Part shown: positions 26,956-35,712 of the stretch, in pieces
How the letters are laid out: every line of letters starts with the position of its first letter
How positions within the stretch are numbered: position 1 is the first letter of the stretch
NCBI GenBank assembly: GCA_024232965.1
Contig: JACKQF010000001.1
Span: forward strand, 930,001-994,000
DNA: 64,000 bases
Source of the DNA: Verrucomicrobiaceae bacterium
Lineage (GTDB): Bacteria; Verrucomicrobiota; Verrucomicrobiia; Verrucomicrobiales; Verrucomicrobiaceae
Reading direction: 5' to 3'
Made by a program: the position numbers and the translations under genes
The notes under the pieces: generated by a model
Database searches by the model: none
What the model was told of the DNA's origin: nothing
Seen by the model: only the letters and a program-made list of their open reading frames with translations

Positions 26956-27804
26956 CTATTTCTTGGGCTCAGGCTTCTTTTTTGCCTCGGCAGGCTTTGG
27001 CGCGGGCGCGGGGGGCTTTGCCTCGGCCTTTGGCTCCTTCATCTCGACGGTGGGCGTGCTGGGCTCGGGCATGGGGGCCATCAGTGGGCCGGGGTTGAGC
27101 GGGTCGTCGTCAGCCGGAGGGAGGTCGCTGCCGCGAAGTTCTCGTCGAACGCTCGCAGGCACGTCGGTCGGGGAAAGGGGTGGGAGCAGGGGATTGGGAC
27201 CCATGCTCCAGGGGCCGCGCGGCAGTGGGGAGGGACGGTAGGGGATGGCAACCCCGCCGCTCATTGAGGTGCTGCCTAGTTCGGGGGCGTTTCCGCTATT
27301 TGCGGATCCAAGCTGGGCGTTGGTGATGACGCGATGATTGCCGATGACGCGCACCTTGCGGCCGTAAAGGTAGAAGACGGTGTACTCGTCCGTGCCTTCG
27401 ATCATACTGCCGCCTCGCTGGAGGATGGGGCGGCCGCGTACGATGACTTCGTCTTCGGAAAGATAGGCCTCGTGGCAAAGGATGCGGGCGGGTTCCAGGT
27501 AGGCGACTTCGAGGTAGACCTTGCCCTTGGCTCGGACACGCAGAGGTGTGCCGTCGGCGCTCGCTTTGACGACGTCGATCTTTTCCGCAGCCACCTTAAA
27601 ATAGGGCGGCATCTCCAGCTGTTTGGCGGTCAGGCGCTTGGCTTCCTCGAAGTTCATCGTCGTCAGGATCAGCGCCTCGTCGGAGACCGGTAGCACGACT
27701 TCTTCTGCGGGCGGTAGTGGCCCGGTAATCGATTTGCAGCCCGGTTGGCATACCATCACGATGGCGATGGCAATGAGATAGAGACGGTGGATCTGGCGAT
27801 GCAC
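26956..27804 (-). CDS. Lipoprotein with LptA/OstA-like segment and proline-rich tail
   Basis: A 282-residue protein of unrecognised family. The signal ends in a lipobox (VCQPGCKS, Cys23). Residues about 45-160 have the alternating beta pattern and repeated references of OstA/LptA-type domains (KVAAEKIDVVKASADGTPL, then a short strand pattern with AKGKVYLE, GRPILQRGG and the closing GRKVRVIG), which is only a weak match. The C-terminal 110 residues are rich in Pro, with a Lys/Glu/Pro/Ala tail ending EAKKKPEPKK, which could span periplasm or bind peptidoglycan. Role in envelope biogenesis is inference. Confidence 0.6.
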   Translation of the reverse strand: MHRQIHRLYLIAIAIVMVCQPGCKSITGPLPPAEEVVLPVSDEALILTTMNFEEAKRLTAKQLEMPPYFKVAAEKIDVVKASADGTPLRVRAKGKVYLEVAYLEPARILCHEAYLSEDEVIVRGRPILQRGGSMIEGTDEYTVFYLYGRKVRVIGNHRVITNAQLGSANSGNAPELGSTSMSGGVAIPYRPSPLPRGPWSMGPNPLLPPLSPTDVPASVRRELRGSDLPPADDDPLNPGPLMAPMPEPSTPTVEMKEPKAEAKPPAPAPKPAEAKKKPEPKK

Positions 27805-27847
27805 TGGAAAAAAATGGCTGGAGGAAGGGGGAGACGCCCAGACTACA

Positions 27848-28390
27848 TCAATCCTGCGCGGCGCTCACGTTGAAAATACTGGAATGGCTGATCCGCTGAT
27901 AGGTGATCACCTCTGCTACGGGCTCGGCTGCTGTGTGTCGAGGCAGGGAATGCCGGTCCAGGAGGGTCCATTCTTCACCGGAAATCGGTGGAAAAGGCAG
28001 CCCGTCGCCCAGTTCGTCTGCGACTTGGGTGATGATGGCTCTTTGCACCTGCGGCCACGCCTCCGCATAGGTCGCAGCGCCGCCACATACCCAGAGTTCC
28101 GTCGCGCAATGGCGCTCTGCGGTTTTCAGAGCCTCCGCCACGGTCGCGACGGCTTGGCCGACCGATGGTTGGAAATCGCGTGAGCGGGTCAGGACCAAAG
28201 GATGGTGGTCGGTGAACCAGCCCTGCATTTCATCAAACGTGCGCCGTCCAAGCAGTAGCCATTTTCCCTGCGTCGCACGTCGGAAGTGCTGCCGATCAGC
28301 CTCCAGATCCCACGGGACACCCGTGCCTTTTGAGATGAAGCCATCTGCAGACACGGCTGCGATCGCGCAGAGCAGGGGCGGGGGAGGCAT
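27848..28390 (-). CDS. folA: Dihydrofolate reductase
   Basis: Reduces dihydrofolate to tetrahydrofolate with NADPH. The 180-residue sequence has the DHFR landmarks: AAVSADGFISKGTGVPW with the substrate-loop Trp, DRQHFRRATQGKWLLLGRRT with the NADPH-binding RRT, and VCGGAATYAEAWP. It begins five bases after the MBL hydrolase stop on the minus strand, so the two genes are almost certainly co-transcribed. It could alternatively be a DHFR-like RibD-type reductase, but the motif order favours FolA. Confidence 0.88.
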   Translation of the reverse strand: MPPPPLLCAIAAVSADGFISKGTGVPWDLEADRQHFRRATQGKWLLLGRRTFDEMQGWFTDHHPLVLTRSRDFQPSVGQAVATVAEALKTAERHCATELWVCGGAATYAEAWPQVQRAIITQVADELGDGLPFPPISGEEWTLLDRHSLPRHTAAEPVAEVITYQRISHSSIFNVSAAQD

Positions 28391-28395
28391 CCAGG

Positions 28396-29394
28396 CTAGA
28401 ACAAGGATGAATCACCCTCGTGCAGGATCTTTACCCGATGGGTTAGATCGCGGTGAAGTGCGGCTTGCTCGAGACGCAGTTGAGGCTCGTGAAGCGGCTC
28501 ATTGCCCAGGGGGAAGGTGTTGTGATGCATGGGGACGAGCATTTCTGCGCCCATCATTTCAAAGGCATCGAGTGCCTCTTCAGGGTTCATGTGTACCGGG
28601 CGTCCAGAGGGTGCGTCGTATGCGCCGATGGGCATCAGCGCGACATCGATCCGGGCACGGCGTCCGATTTCGGCGAAGCCGTCAAACATGGCGCTATCAC
28701 CGCAGTGGAAGACCGTGCGCTCATCGTCTTTGATCAAGTAACCACCGAACTTGCGGTGCGTGTCGTGGATCATCCGGGCTCCCCAATGTCTCGCGGGAGT
28801 CAGCGTGATGGTCAGATCCTCGAACTCGCAGGACTGCCAAGTGTCCAGCTCAACGATCTGCCCAAATCCGCAGCGCTTCACCACTGAACCGACACCTTTT
28901 GGGACAATGATCGGCTGCCCATGGGCCAGTCTGCGGAGACTGGGCAGATGCAGGTGATCAAAATGCGCGTGGGTGATCAGGACAAGATCCACCGTTGGCA
29001 AATCATGCGGCCAGAGGCTCGGATGGCGGACGCGCTTCACTGGGCCGTGCCAGAGTGCCCAGTTTGGATCGACCACCAGATTCACTCCCGCCATCTGCAC
29101 AAAGAAGCCTGCGTGCCCCAGCCAAGTGACACCGATGTCAGGTGCGGATGCGTCGGGGATGCCGCCGATGGTGCGCCTCGGTTCGCGTGGGGTGAGGAGT
29201 GAAGGAATGAGCACCTCTCCCAAAAACTGCCAATTGCGCTGACTCCAGCCTTCTTTTGGCAGGAGGCCAATGTGGTTTGCGTCCGTCGGTTTTGACAGCA
29301 GAGCCAGGATCCTGCGTCGGGCGAGTTCCGAGGTCTGCCACTCCGACGACTTCAAAGAAGGCGCCCCTGAGGAATCCAGAGGATCGATAATCAT
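28396..29394 (-). CDS. Metallo-beta-lactamase-fold hydrolase (NAPE-PLD/UlaG-like)
   Basis: A 332-residue zinc hydrolase. The MBL motif is THAHFDHLHLP, preceded by TWLGHAGFFVQMAGVNLVVDP and followed by metal ligands in FHCGDSAMF and the C-terminal VPMHHNTF. The pattern (LGHAGFF.. VDP.. H) is that of the subgroup including N-acyl-phosphatidylethanolamine phospholipase D and UlaG-like lactonases. No signal peptide is evident. It precedes folA in a two-gene unit; nothing in the sequence explains this pairing. Confidence 0.87.
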   Translation of the reverse strand: MIIDPLDSSGAPSLKSSEWQTSELARRRILALLSKPTDANHIGLLPKEGWSQRNWQFLGEVLIPSLLTPREPRRTIGGIPDASAPDIGVTWLGHAGFFVQMAGVNLVVDPNWALWHGPVKRVRHPSLWPHDLPTVDLVLITHAHFDHLHLPSLRRLAHGQPIIVPKGVGSVVKRCGFGQIVELDTWQSCEFEDLTITLTPARHWGARMIHDTHRKFGGYLIKDDERTVFHCGDSAMFDGFAEIGRRARIDVALMPIGAYDAPSGRPVHMNPEEALDAFEMMGAEMLVPMHHNTFPLGNEPLHEPQLRLEQAALHRDLTHRVKILHEGDSSLF

Positions 29395-29533
29395 GCTCCG
29401 TGGCTAAGTGGGATGAGTGTGCTGACCATTAAGGTTATGAAATTTCCAGTCCAGGCGCAAGAGGTAATGTGAATAAAGAGCACTGTTCAGCTGCGATCCA
29501 ATATCTCACCCCAATGGTCGGCGGGAGTTGGGT

Positions 29534-30727
29534 TTAGCCTGTTTGAAAAAGTTGATTGGGTGGACGACTCGCAGGACCATCTTTCGCCCGCCGCAAATCT
29601 CGCAGGGTCCTCAGCCCCTCAGCAACCCTCCGCGTATCCCCATCCAAGAGCCGCCCGCCCGTCTCTCGTCGAGGGCCAAAGTGGGGTCGGTGGCTCTGAA
29701 AGATTGCCTCCACAAACGCCGCGCTGCCCACTGCCATACCGCGCGTAAACGCCCGCACCGTTCGCATCAAGAAGCTCCCAACCTCCTCCGCGTCCACAGT
29801 GGGCAAGGCGCTCTCTCGCTCACGCATCAACTCTTCCCAATTCTCCTCCACTGAAAGCCACTTGCCATAGACCCTCCGGCCCTCACTCTCCCATTGCGAG
29901 ACGGGCGTGTCCGCCACGTCACACAAGCCCGCAATCGCCTCCTTGTTTCCATCCAGGGCTGCGCCCCATCCGCTCCAGCGGTACTCAGACGCCTTCTTCA
30001 CCATCTTCGCTCGCACCGGATTCAGGTCAATGTAAGCCGCCATCACCTTCAGTGCATCCAACTGGCTCTTCGCTCTTTGTTCTCCCGAGTCCCCGCGCTT
30101 GCCCTCCACCAGCACGCTCTTGAAGCGCTCCATCCACAGGGTGCCACGACGCTGATAGCGTTTGTTGTACCACTTGCAGAACCGCGACTTCACCTCCTTG
30201 CAGAACACCGAGATATCACAAAACCGCGCCTTCATTGCCTCCACATAACCTTTGGCTTCCTCCTCCCGTCCCGCATTGCGCAAACGCTCCAACTCCAGGC
30301 AAAAAATCTCCACAAATCCCTTGCTGTAGAGCGTGCGTAGATGCTCAAGCAGCTTTTGCTCGCCAGCAGGGCCCTCAAAGCGCTTCAACCACTCGTCCCT
30401 GTCCGGCACTCGCACCAAAGCGTGAAAGTGATTGCCCATCACACAGTAGGTGATGAGCTTGATCCCGCAAAAGGTCGCCAGCCGCCGCAAGACCAAAACA
30501 AGCCCCTCCTTCTCCGTCTCATCAAAGAAAACCGTCCCACCGCAAGTGCGCGACATCAGGTGAAAACAAGTGGAAGCCAACGGCTGCCCCGCCCGCTTAA
30601 TCCGCAGTCTCCGCCGCCGCAAACGGCACATATCGACATAAGGATTCGTCCGCGCCTTCAAAGGTGCGATCGGATCAGTCTGCGATGCCGCCGGATCTGA
30701 ACGGCGAGGAAAGAGGATGGCTGCCAT
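29534..30727 (-). CDS. REP-associated-type tyrosine (Y1/HUH) transposase
   Basis: A 397-residue member of the Y1 HUH nuclease group (RAYT-like). The His-hydrophobic-His metal motif is HFH at residues 100-102 (MGNHFHALVRV). A catalytic tyrosine candidate is Tyr187 or Tyr191 in CKWYNKRY, followed by GTLWMERFKSVLVE. The closing part, AAYIDLNPVRAKMV, is the conserved RAYT helix. It is longer than the usual 150-300 residues, with an insertion between HFH and the Tyr helix. Such genes often stand alone and act on REP palindromes elsewhere. The IS66 element begins 41 bases upstream of its start, so its promoter may be displaced. Confidence 0.88.
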   Translation of the reverse strand: MAAILFPRRSDPAASQTDPIAPLKARTNPYVDMCRLRRRRLRIKRAGQPLASTCFHLMSRTCGGTVFFDETEKEGLVLVLRRLATFCGIKLITYCVMGNHFHALVRVPDRDEWLKRFEGPAGEQKLLEHLRTLYSKGFVEIFCLELERLRNAGREEEAKGYVEAMKARFCDISVFCKEVKSRFCKWYNKRYQRRGTLWMERFKSVLVEGKRGDSGEQRAKSQLDALKVMAAYIDLNPVRAKMVKKASEYRWSGWGAALDGNKEAIAGLCDVADTPVSQWESEGRRVYGKWLSVEENWEELMRERESALPTVDAEEVGSFLMRTVRAFTRGMAVGSAAFVEAIFQSHRPHFGPRRETGGRLLDGDTRRVAEGLRTLRDLRRAKDGPASRPPNQLFQTG

Positions 30728-30760
30728 GGCGCGCGGTTAACGCGGCAAAGTTGGGGCGCA

Positions 30761-30768
30761 ACTATATT
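30761..30768. repeat. Outer IS66 target-site duplication, left copy
   Basis: ACTATATT precedes the left terminus GTAAGCGTTACG and recurs immediately after the right terminus at 35713-35720. Eight bases is the duplication length known for IS66-family insertion. Confidence 0.93.
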
Positions 30769-30775
30769 GTAAGCG

Positions 30776-32374
30776 TTACGCACAGTGCCTCTGCGGATTG
30801 CTGGCATCGATGACGGCAGGTGCTTTGCTGGAGGGTTTGGGCAGTTTGCGCTTTTTCAACCAGGCGTCGGGTGCGAGGCTAGGGTAGTCATTCGCGGCCA
30901 TCGTGGGCATCTGGGTGAAGACTTCCCGAAGATACTCGAACGGATCGACGCCCCGGCGGCGGCAGGCTTCGATCACGGTGAACACGATGGCGCTGCGTTC
31001 ACCTGCTTCGGCGTCGCCAATGAACAACCAGTTTTTCTTGCCCACTGCGGTGGGGCGGATGGCATTCTCGACTTCGTTGTTGTCGAGCTCGATCCGACCC
31101 TCCTCAATGAACACGCGCAGTCCATGCCACAGGGTGAGTGTGTAATCGACGGCTTTGCCCATCTGGCTTGTCGGAAAGTGGCGGCCTTTGCGTTTCCAAT
31201 GACGCAGGATGGTGCCGATGCGTTCGATGATCGGACGGCTCTCCGAGTTGCGGATCACAGCGCGCAGTTTGCCGCTCGCCCTTTGCTCTCTGAGACGCGC
31301 TTCGATGTTGTAGAGATGGCCTATGAGACGCACGATGAGAAGCGCGTCGGCCTTCTTCGCCCCGGTCTGACTGGCTTCCACGAACTCGCGTCGTGCGTGT
31401 GCCCAACAGGCGGCTAACCGGATGGGTTGCCCGTGCCGCTTGGCAAAGGCGGGGTAAGCGCTGTAGCCGTCGCACTGGATGATGCCACTGAAGTCAGCCG
31501 GGATGATTTTCTTCAGCACCTTCGCCGCACGTGTGGTGGCCCAGTGGAAGGCCGCGTCACCCCCGGGCCGTTTGATCGTCCAGAAGTAGCCGTGCTGTGC
31601 CCGTCCGCTGCCGGGGACCAAATATTTGATCACTGTCTCATCCACCTGCGCATACTCGCCATCGAGCACGCCTCCGAGGATGATTTGATAAATCGGCTGC
31701 AGCCACTCGGCGGCCAGTCCCACCCAGCGTGACATGTCCTGGCGTGATAGCTCTATGCCGTGCCGCCACTTGGCGATCTGTTGCTGCCGATAGAGCGGCA
31801 GGTGATCGCAGTATTTAGCGGTGAGGATCGAGGCGAGCAAACCGGGACCGGCTTTGCTGCGCTCCAGCATGGTGGGCAGCACGGCGATGACGGGCGGACG
31901 ATGCGGTTCATCGATCCGCGCATATCGCTGGCGGATGATCTTGTTGCACACATAGCGCGGCGGTTGGTAGTCGAGTTGCTTGGTGACGACTTCATCGACC
32001 AGACGATACGCTTCCGGCTCGGCCCGCACTTCTTCGGGCACCAGCACCACCTCCACAGCGGGCAGCGAGTCGAGCAGTTCATCGCTGATGCCGCCCTTCT
32101 TCTTGGGCTTGCGCGCGGGCTTCACGGTCTTCTCGGGTTCAGCCTCCAAGGCGGCGAGGGCGTCGCTGGAGGCTTCGGGCTTTTTTGCCTCAGCTCCCTC
32201 CAGGGCGAGCAGAAGCTGATCCGTATCCATCTTCTCGCTACTCGCCCCGAACACCCGCCGCACCAGCAGATCGATCTTCTCCCTGAGCAGTTTGATCTCC
32301 TGCGCTTGTCTGGCATTCTCTTGCCGCAGAGCCTCGTTCTCCTTGGTTAGGCGGGCTTCCAGAGGCGTCATCAT
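30776..32374 (-). CDS. tnpC: IS66 transposase TnpC, outer copy (intact)
   Basis: The 532-residue DDE transposase of IS66. An N-terminal coiled coil (ARLTKENEALRQENARQAQE) leads to a QVDETVIKYLVPG segment with the first catalytic Asp and a QCDGYSAYPAF segment with the second. The catalytic Glu lies in the later region IELDNNEVENAIRP, and the closing DUF4372-like IS66 C-terminal region includes EACRRRGVDPFEYLREV. The stop codon lies inside the terminal inverted repeat, eight bases from the element end. No frameshift is seen, in contrast to the inner copy. Confidence 0.95.
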   Translation of the reverse strand: MMTPLEARLTKENEALRQENARQAQEIKLLREKIDLLVRRVFGASSEKMDTDQLLLALEGAEAKKPEASSDALAALEAEPEKTVKPARKPKKKGGISDELLDSLPAVEVVLVPEEVRAEPEAYRLVDEVVTKQLDYQPPRYVCNKIIRQRYARIDEPHRPPVIAVLPTMLERSKAGPGLLASILTAKYCDHLPLYRQQQIAKWRHGIELSRQDMSRWVGLAAEWLQPIYQIILGGVLDGEYAQVDETVIKYLVPGSGRAQHGYFWTIKRPGGDAAFHWATTRAAKVLKKIIPADFSGIIQCDGYSAYPAFAKRHGQPIRLAACWAHARREFVEASQTGAKKADALLIVRLIGHLYNIEARLREQRASGKLRAVIRNSESRPIIERIGTILRHWKRKGRHFPTSQMGKAVDYTLTLWHGLRVFIEEGRIELDNNEVENAIRPTAVGKKNWLFIGDAEAGERSAIVFTVIEACRRRGVDPFEYLREVFTQMPTMAANDYPSLAPDAWLKKRKLPKPSSKAPAVIDASNPQRHCA

Positions 32375-32443
32375 GCTGACGTGCAGAGGAGCAAAAGCCG
32401 TACCAACTTTGCATCCGCCTGATGCGACTGAATGATTTATTTT

Positions 32444-32797
32444 TCATTCGCGCTCATACCATGGCCGCAAGGTCGCACGATGCATATCAACGCCATCGGT
32501 TAGCAAGGAGAAAGCCTCGGGTGTCAGCTTCAATTTGCACTGCCCAGGTTCCGCTGCTTTTGGCCAAAAGAACGTGCCTTGTTCCAGCCGTTTGGTCATC
32601 AGCCACAGCCCCGTGCCATCGAAGTAAAGGATCTTCAAACGCGTGCGCCGCCGATTAGTAAACACAAAGAGCGCGCCGGCGCGCACGTCCTCCTTGAGTC
32701 GTTCGCCAACAGCTGCGTGCAGACCCTCGAAGCCTTTGCGCATGTCCATTGCCTCCAGGCAGACGAACACCTTCAAGCTGCCGGTAAAACTCAACAT
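32444..32797 (-). CDS. tnpB: IS66 accessory protein TnpB, outer copy (intact)
   Basis: A 117-residue IS66 Orf2 (TnpB) protein, the normal length. The family core reads VCLEAMDMRKGFEGLHAAV, ALFVFTNRRRTRLKILYFDG, and TGLWLMTKRLEQG. Its start overlaps the tnpA stop by seven bases, implying translational coupling, and 69 bases separate it from tnpC. IS66 TnpB is required for transposition though its biochemical role is unsettled. Confidence 0.93.
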   Translation of the reverse strand: MLSFTGSLKVFVCLEAMDMRKGFEGLHAAVGERLKEDVRAGALFVFTNRRRTRLKILYFDGTGLWLMTKRLEQGTFFWPKAAEPGQCKLKLTPEAFSLLTDGVDMHRATLRPWYERE

Positions 32798-32980
32798 GGC
32801 AGGGAGGCGAGGGCTTTAATCAACTGGGCAGCCAGAGACGCTTGGCTCGGATGACGCACCGACACCGATGCTCCGCCCGGCAACATCACGGTCAAAGTTG
32901 GCCCGCCGCCAGGCTCCACCACCGCCTCCATCCACACCCCAAGTCCGGACGGAGGCTCACTCGAACGCCGCCGAGTCGTC
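32791..32980 (-). pseudogene. tnpA: IS66 tnpA of outer copy, 3' fragment
   Basis: This encodes the last 60 or so residues of TnpA (from RRRSSEPPSGLGVWME to LIKALASLPC). The 5' part of the same gene is 2.47 kb away, beyond the inner element, which entered at GGAGATGT. An apparent upstream extension comes from inner-element terminal DNA and is not original TnpA. Confidence 0.9.
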
Positions 32981-32988
32981 GGAGATGT
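32981..32988. repeat. Inner IS66 target-site duplication, left copy
   Basis: GGAGATGT lies directly before the inner left terminus GTAAGCGTTACG and recurs directly after the inner right terminus at 35456-35463. It marks insertion of the inner copy into the outer tnpA. Confidence 0.93.
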
Positions 32989-32995
32989 GTAAGCG

Positions 32996-34591
32996 TTACG
33001 CACAGTGCCTCTGCGGATTGCTGGCATCGATGACGGCAGGTGCTTTGCTGGAGGGTTTGGGCAGTTTGCGCTTTTTCAACCAGGCGTCGGGTGCGAGGCT
33101 AGGGTAGTCATTCGCGGCCATCGTGGGCATCTGGGTGAAGACTTCCCGAAGATACTCGAACGGATCGACGCCCCGGCGGCGGCAGGCTTCGATCACGGTG
33201 AACACGATGGCGCTGCGTTCACCTGCTTCGGCGTCGCCAATGAACAACCAGTTCTTCTTGCCCACTGCGGTGGGGCGGATGGCATTCTCGACTTCGTTGT
33301 TGTCGAGCTCGATCCGACCCTCCTCAATGAACACGCGCAGTCCATGCCACAGGGTGAGGGTGTAATCGACGGCTTTGCCCATCTGGCTTGTCGGAAAGTG
33401 GCGGCCTTTGCGTTTCCAATGACGCAGGATGGTGCCGATGCGTTCGATGATCGGACGGCTCTCCGAGTTGCGGATCACAGCGCGCAGTTTGCCGCTCGCC
33501 CTTTGCTCTCTGAGACGCGCTTCGATGTTGTAGAGATGGCCTATGAGACGCACGATGAGAAGCGCGTCGGCCTTCTTCCCCGGTCTGACTGGCTTCCACG
33601 AACTCGCGTCGTGCGTGTGCCCAACAGGCGGCTAACCGGATGGGTTGCCCGTGCCGCTTGGCAAAGGCAGGGTAAGCGCTGTAGCCGTCGCACTGGATGA
33701 TGCCACTGAAGTCAGCCGGGATGATTTTCTTCAGCACCTTCGCCGCACGTGTGGTGGCCCAGTGGAAGGCCGCGTCACCCCAGGCCGTTTGATCGTCCAG
33801 AAGTAGCCGTGCTGTGCCCGTCCGCTGCCGGGGACCAAATATTTGATCACTGTCTCATCCACCTGCGCATACTCGCCATCGAGCACGCCTCCGAGGATGA
33901 TTTGATAAATCGGCTGCAGCCACTCGGCGGCCAGTCCCACCCAGCGTGACATGTCCTGGCGTGATAGCTCTATGCCGTGCCGCCACTTGGCGATCTGTTG
34001 CTGCCGATAGAGCGGCAGGTGATCGCAGTATTTAGCGGTGAGGATCGAGGCGAGCAAACCGGGACCGGCTTTGCTGCGCTCCAGCATGGTGGGCAGCACG
34101 GCGATGACGGGCGGACGATGCGGTTCATCGATCCGCGCATATCGCTGGCGGATGATCTTGTTGCACACATAGCGCGGCGGTTGGTAGTCGAGTTGCTTGG
34201 TGACGACTTCATCGACTAGGCGATACGCTTCCGGCTCGGCCCGCACTTCTTCGGGCACCAGCACCACCTCCACAGCGGGCAGCGAGTCGAGCAGTTCATC
34301 GCTGATGCCGCCCTTCTTCTTGGGCTTGCGCGCGGGCTTCACGGTCTTCTCGGGTTCAGCCTCCAAGGCGGCGAGGGCGTCGCTGGAGGCTTCGGGCTTT
34401 TTTGCCTCAGCTCCCTCCAGGGCGAGCAGAAGCTGATCCGTATCCATCTTCTCGCTACTCGCCCCGAACACCCGCCGCACCAGCAGATCGATCTTCTCCC
34501 TGAGCAGTTTGATCTCCTGCGCTTGTCTGGCATTCTCTTGCCGCAGAGCCTCGTTCTCCTTGGTTAGGCGGGCTTCCAGAGGCGTCATCAT
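32996..34591 (-). pseudogene. tnpC: IS66 tnpC, inner copy, broken by two frameshifts
   Basis: Compared with the intact outer copy, one base is missing near 33780 (within RPGGDAAFHW) and two bases are missing near 33577 (within ASQTGAKKAD). The N-terminal frame therefore ends at about 33731. The two losses sum to three, so the far C-terminal part returns to the original frame. Catalytic residues of the middle section are out of frame. The site near 33780 is a homopolymer run, so a sequencing error must be considered. Confidence 0.85.
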
Positions 34592-34660
34592 GCTGACGTG
34601 CAGAGGAGCAAAAGCCATACCAACTTTGCATCCGCCTGATGCGACTGAATGATTTATTTT

Positions 34661-35016
34661 TCATTCGCGCTCATACCATGGCCGCAAGGTCGCACGATGC
34701 ATATCAACGCCATCGGTTAGCAAGGAGAAAGCCTCGGGTGTCAGCTTCAATTTGCACTGCCCAGGTTCCGCTGCTTTTGGCCAAAGAACGTGCCTTGTTC
34801 CAGCCGTTTGGTCATCAGCCACAGCCCCGTACCATCGAAGTAAAGGATCTTCAAACGCGTGCGCCGCCGATTAGTAAACACAAAGAGCGCGCCGGCGCGC
34901 ACGTCCTCCTCCTTGAGTCGTTCGCCAACTGCTGCGTGCAGACCCTCGAAGCCTTTGCGCATGTCCATTGCCTCCAGGCAGACGAACACCTTCAAGCTGC
35001 CGGTAAAACTCAACAT
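34661..35016 (-). pseudogene. tnpB: IS66 tnpB, inner copy, frameshifted
   Basis: The first 78 or so residues match the outer TnpB, with one extra Glu (KEED rather than KED). A base is then missing from an A-run near 34781, so the frame reads TFFGQKQRNLGSAN and stops early; the C-terminal third (PGQCKLKLTPEAFSLLTDGV) is lost from the frame. The A-run makes a sequencing error possible. Confidence 0.85.
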
Positions 35017-35393
35017 GGCAGGGAGGCGAGGGCTTTAATCAACTGGGCAGCCAGAGACGCTTGGCTCGGATGACGCACCGACACCGATGCTCCGCCCGGC
35101 AACATCACGGTCAAAGTTGGCCCGCCGCCAGGCTCCACCACCGCCTCCATCCACACCCCAAGTCCGGACGGAGGCTCACTCGAACGCCGCCGAGTCGTCG
35201 GAGATGTTCCATGCTTCCTGCGCCAAGTGGCGAAGGTCTGATACTTCAACCCCGCCATGGCAGCGAAACGCGGGCCGGAAAGACCGCTGCGCTCAAATTC
35301 CCGCACCAGTTCCACCTGCCGCTCCACCGGCACCAGCATCCGCCCGCCCGCATCACTCTTCAAAATTATCGCTTCGTTGCTCATACAGGCCAT
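35010..35393 (-). CDS. tnpA: IS66 TnpA, inner copy (intact)
   Basis: A 127-residue IS66 Orf1 protein with a helix-turn-helix: residues around VELVREFERSGLSGPRFAAM and LKYQTFATWRRKHG resemble the Tnp8-type DNA-binding region. The usual start may be the second Met (MSNEAIILKSDAG). It is the only uninterrupted tnpA in this nested pair. Its stop overlaps the inner tnpB start. Confidence 0.9.
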   Translation of the reverse strand: MACMSNEAIILKSDAGGRMLVPVERQVELVREFERSGLSGPRFAAMAGLKYQTFATWRRKHGTSPTTRRRSSEPPSGLGVWMEAVVEPGGGPTLTVMLPGGASVSVRHPSQASLAAQLIKALASLPC

Positions 35394-35455
35394 AGCTTTT
35401 CAGCTATCGCTTGTATGAAGCGAGCTACTTCATAAGGGCTGGGCGTGACGTCTAC

Positions 35456-35649
35456 GGAGATGTTCCATGCTTCCTGCGCCAAGTGGCGAAGGTCTGATAC
35501 TTCAACCCCGCCATGGCAGCGAAACGCGGGCCGGAAAGACCGCTGCGCTCAAATTCCCGCACCAGTTCCACCTGCCTCTCCACCGGCACCAGCATCCGCC
35601 CGCCTGCATCACTCTTCAAAATTATCGCTTCTTTGCTCATACAGGCCAT
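35456..35649 (-). pseudogene. tnpA: IS66 tnpA of outer copy, 5' fragment
   Basis: Encodes the first 63 residues of TnpA (MACMSKEAII to WRRKHGTS), differing from the inner copy by N6K and a few silent changes. Translation would run into the inner element end. The missing 3' part lies at 32791-32980. The first eight bases are the right copy of the inner target duplication. Confidence 0.9.
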
Positions 35650-35712
35650 AGCTTTTCAGCTATCGCTTGTATGAAGCGAGCTACTTCATAAGGGGCTGGG
35701 CGTGACGTCTAC

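Larger units (their letters stand above)
32989..35455 (-). mobile_element. Inner IS66-family element inserted in outer tnpA
   Basis: A complete 2467-base IS66 copy in the same orientation as its host copy, with the same ends and flanked by the duplication GGAGATGT. It differs from the outer copy at about fifteen positions that I could see, including a 3-base insertion and three short deletions that break tnpB and tnpC. Its tnpA is intact. Confidence 0.93.
30769..35712 (-). mobile_element. Nested pair of IS66-family elements (outer copy interrupted by inner copy)
   Basis: The outer element runs 30769-32988 plus 35464-35712, about 2469 bases. It has IS66-like ends (left GTAAGCGTTACGC; right, read inward, GTAGACGTCACGC) and an 8-bp duplication, ACTATATT. 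It carries tnpA, tnpB and tnpC on the minus strand. A second, roughly 99% identical element is inserted in its tnpA. No passenger gene is present, so this is a self-nested insertion rather than a composite transposon. Confidence 0.93.

Noticed and set aside
33570..33790. Programmed frameshifting to make inner TnpC
   Set aside because: The outer copy encodes TnpC in one frame, and the indels are at plain or homopolymer sites without a slippery signal plus structure.
30769..35712. Composite transposon with cargo between two IS copies
   Set aside because: The copies are nested, not flanking, and there is no passenger gene between them.
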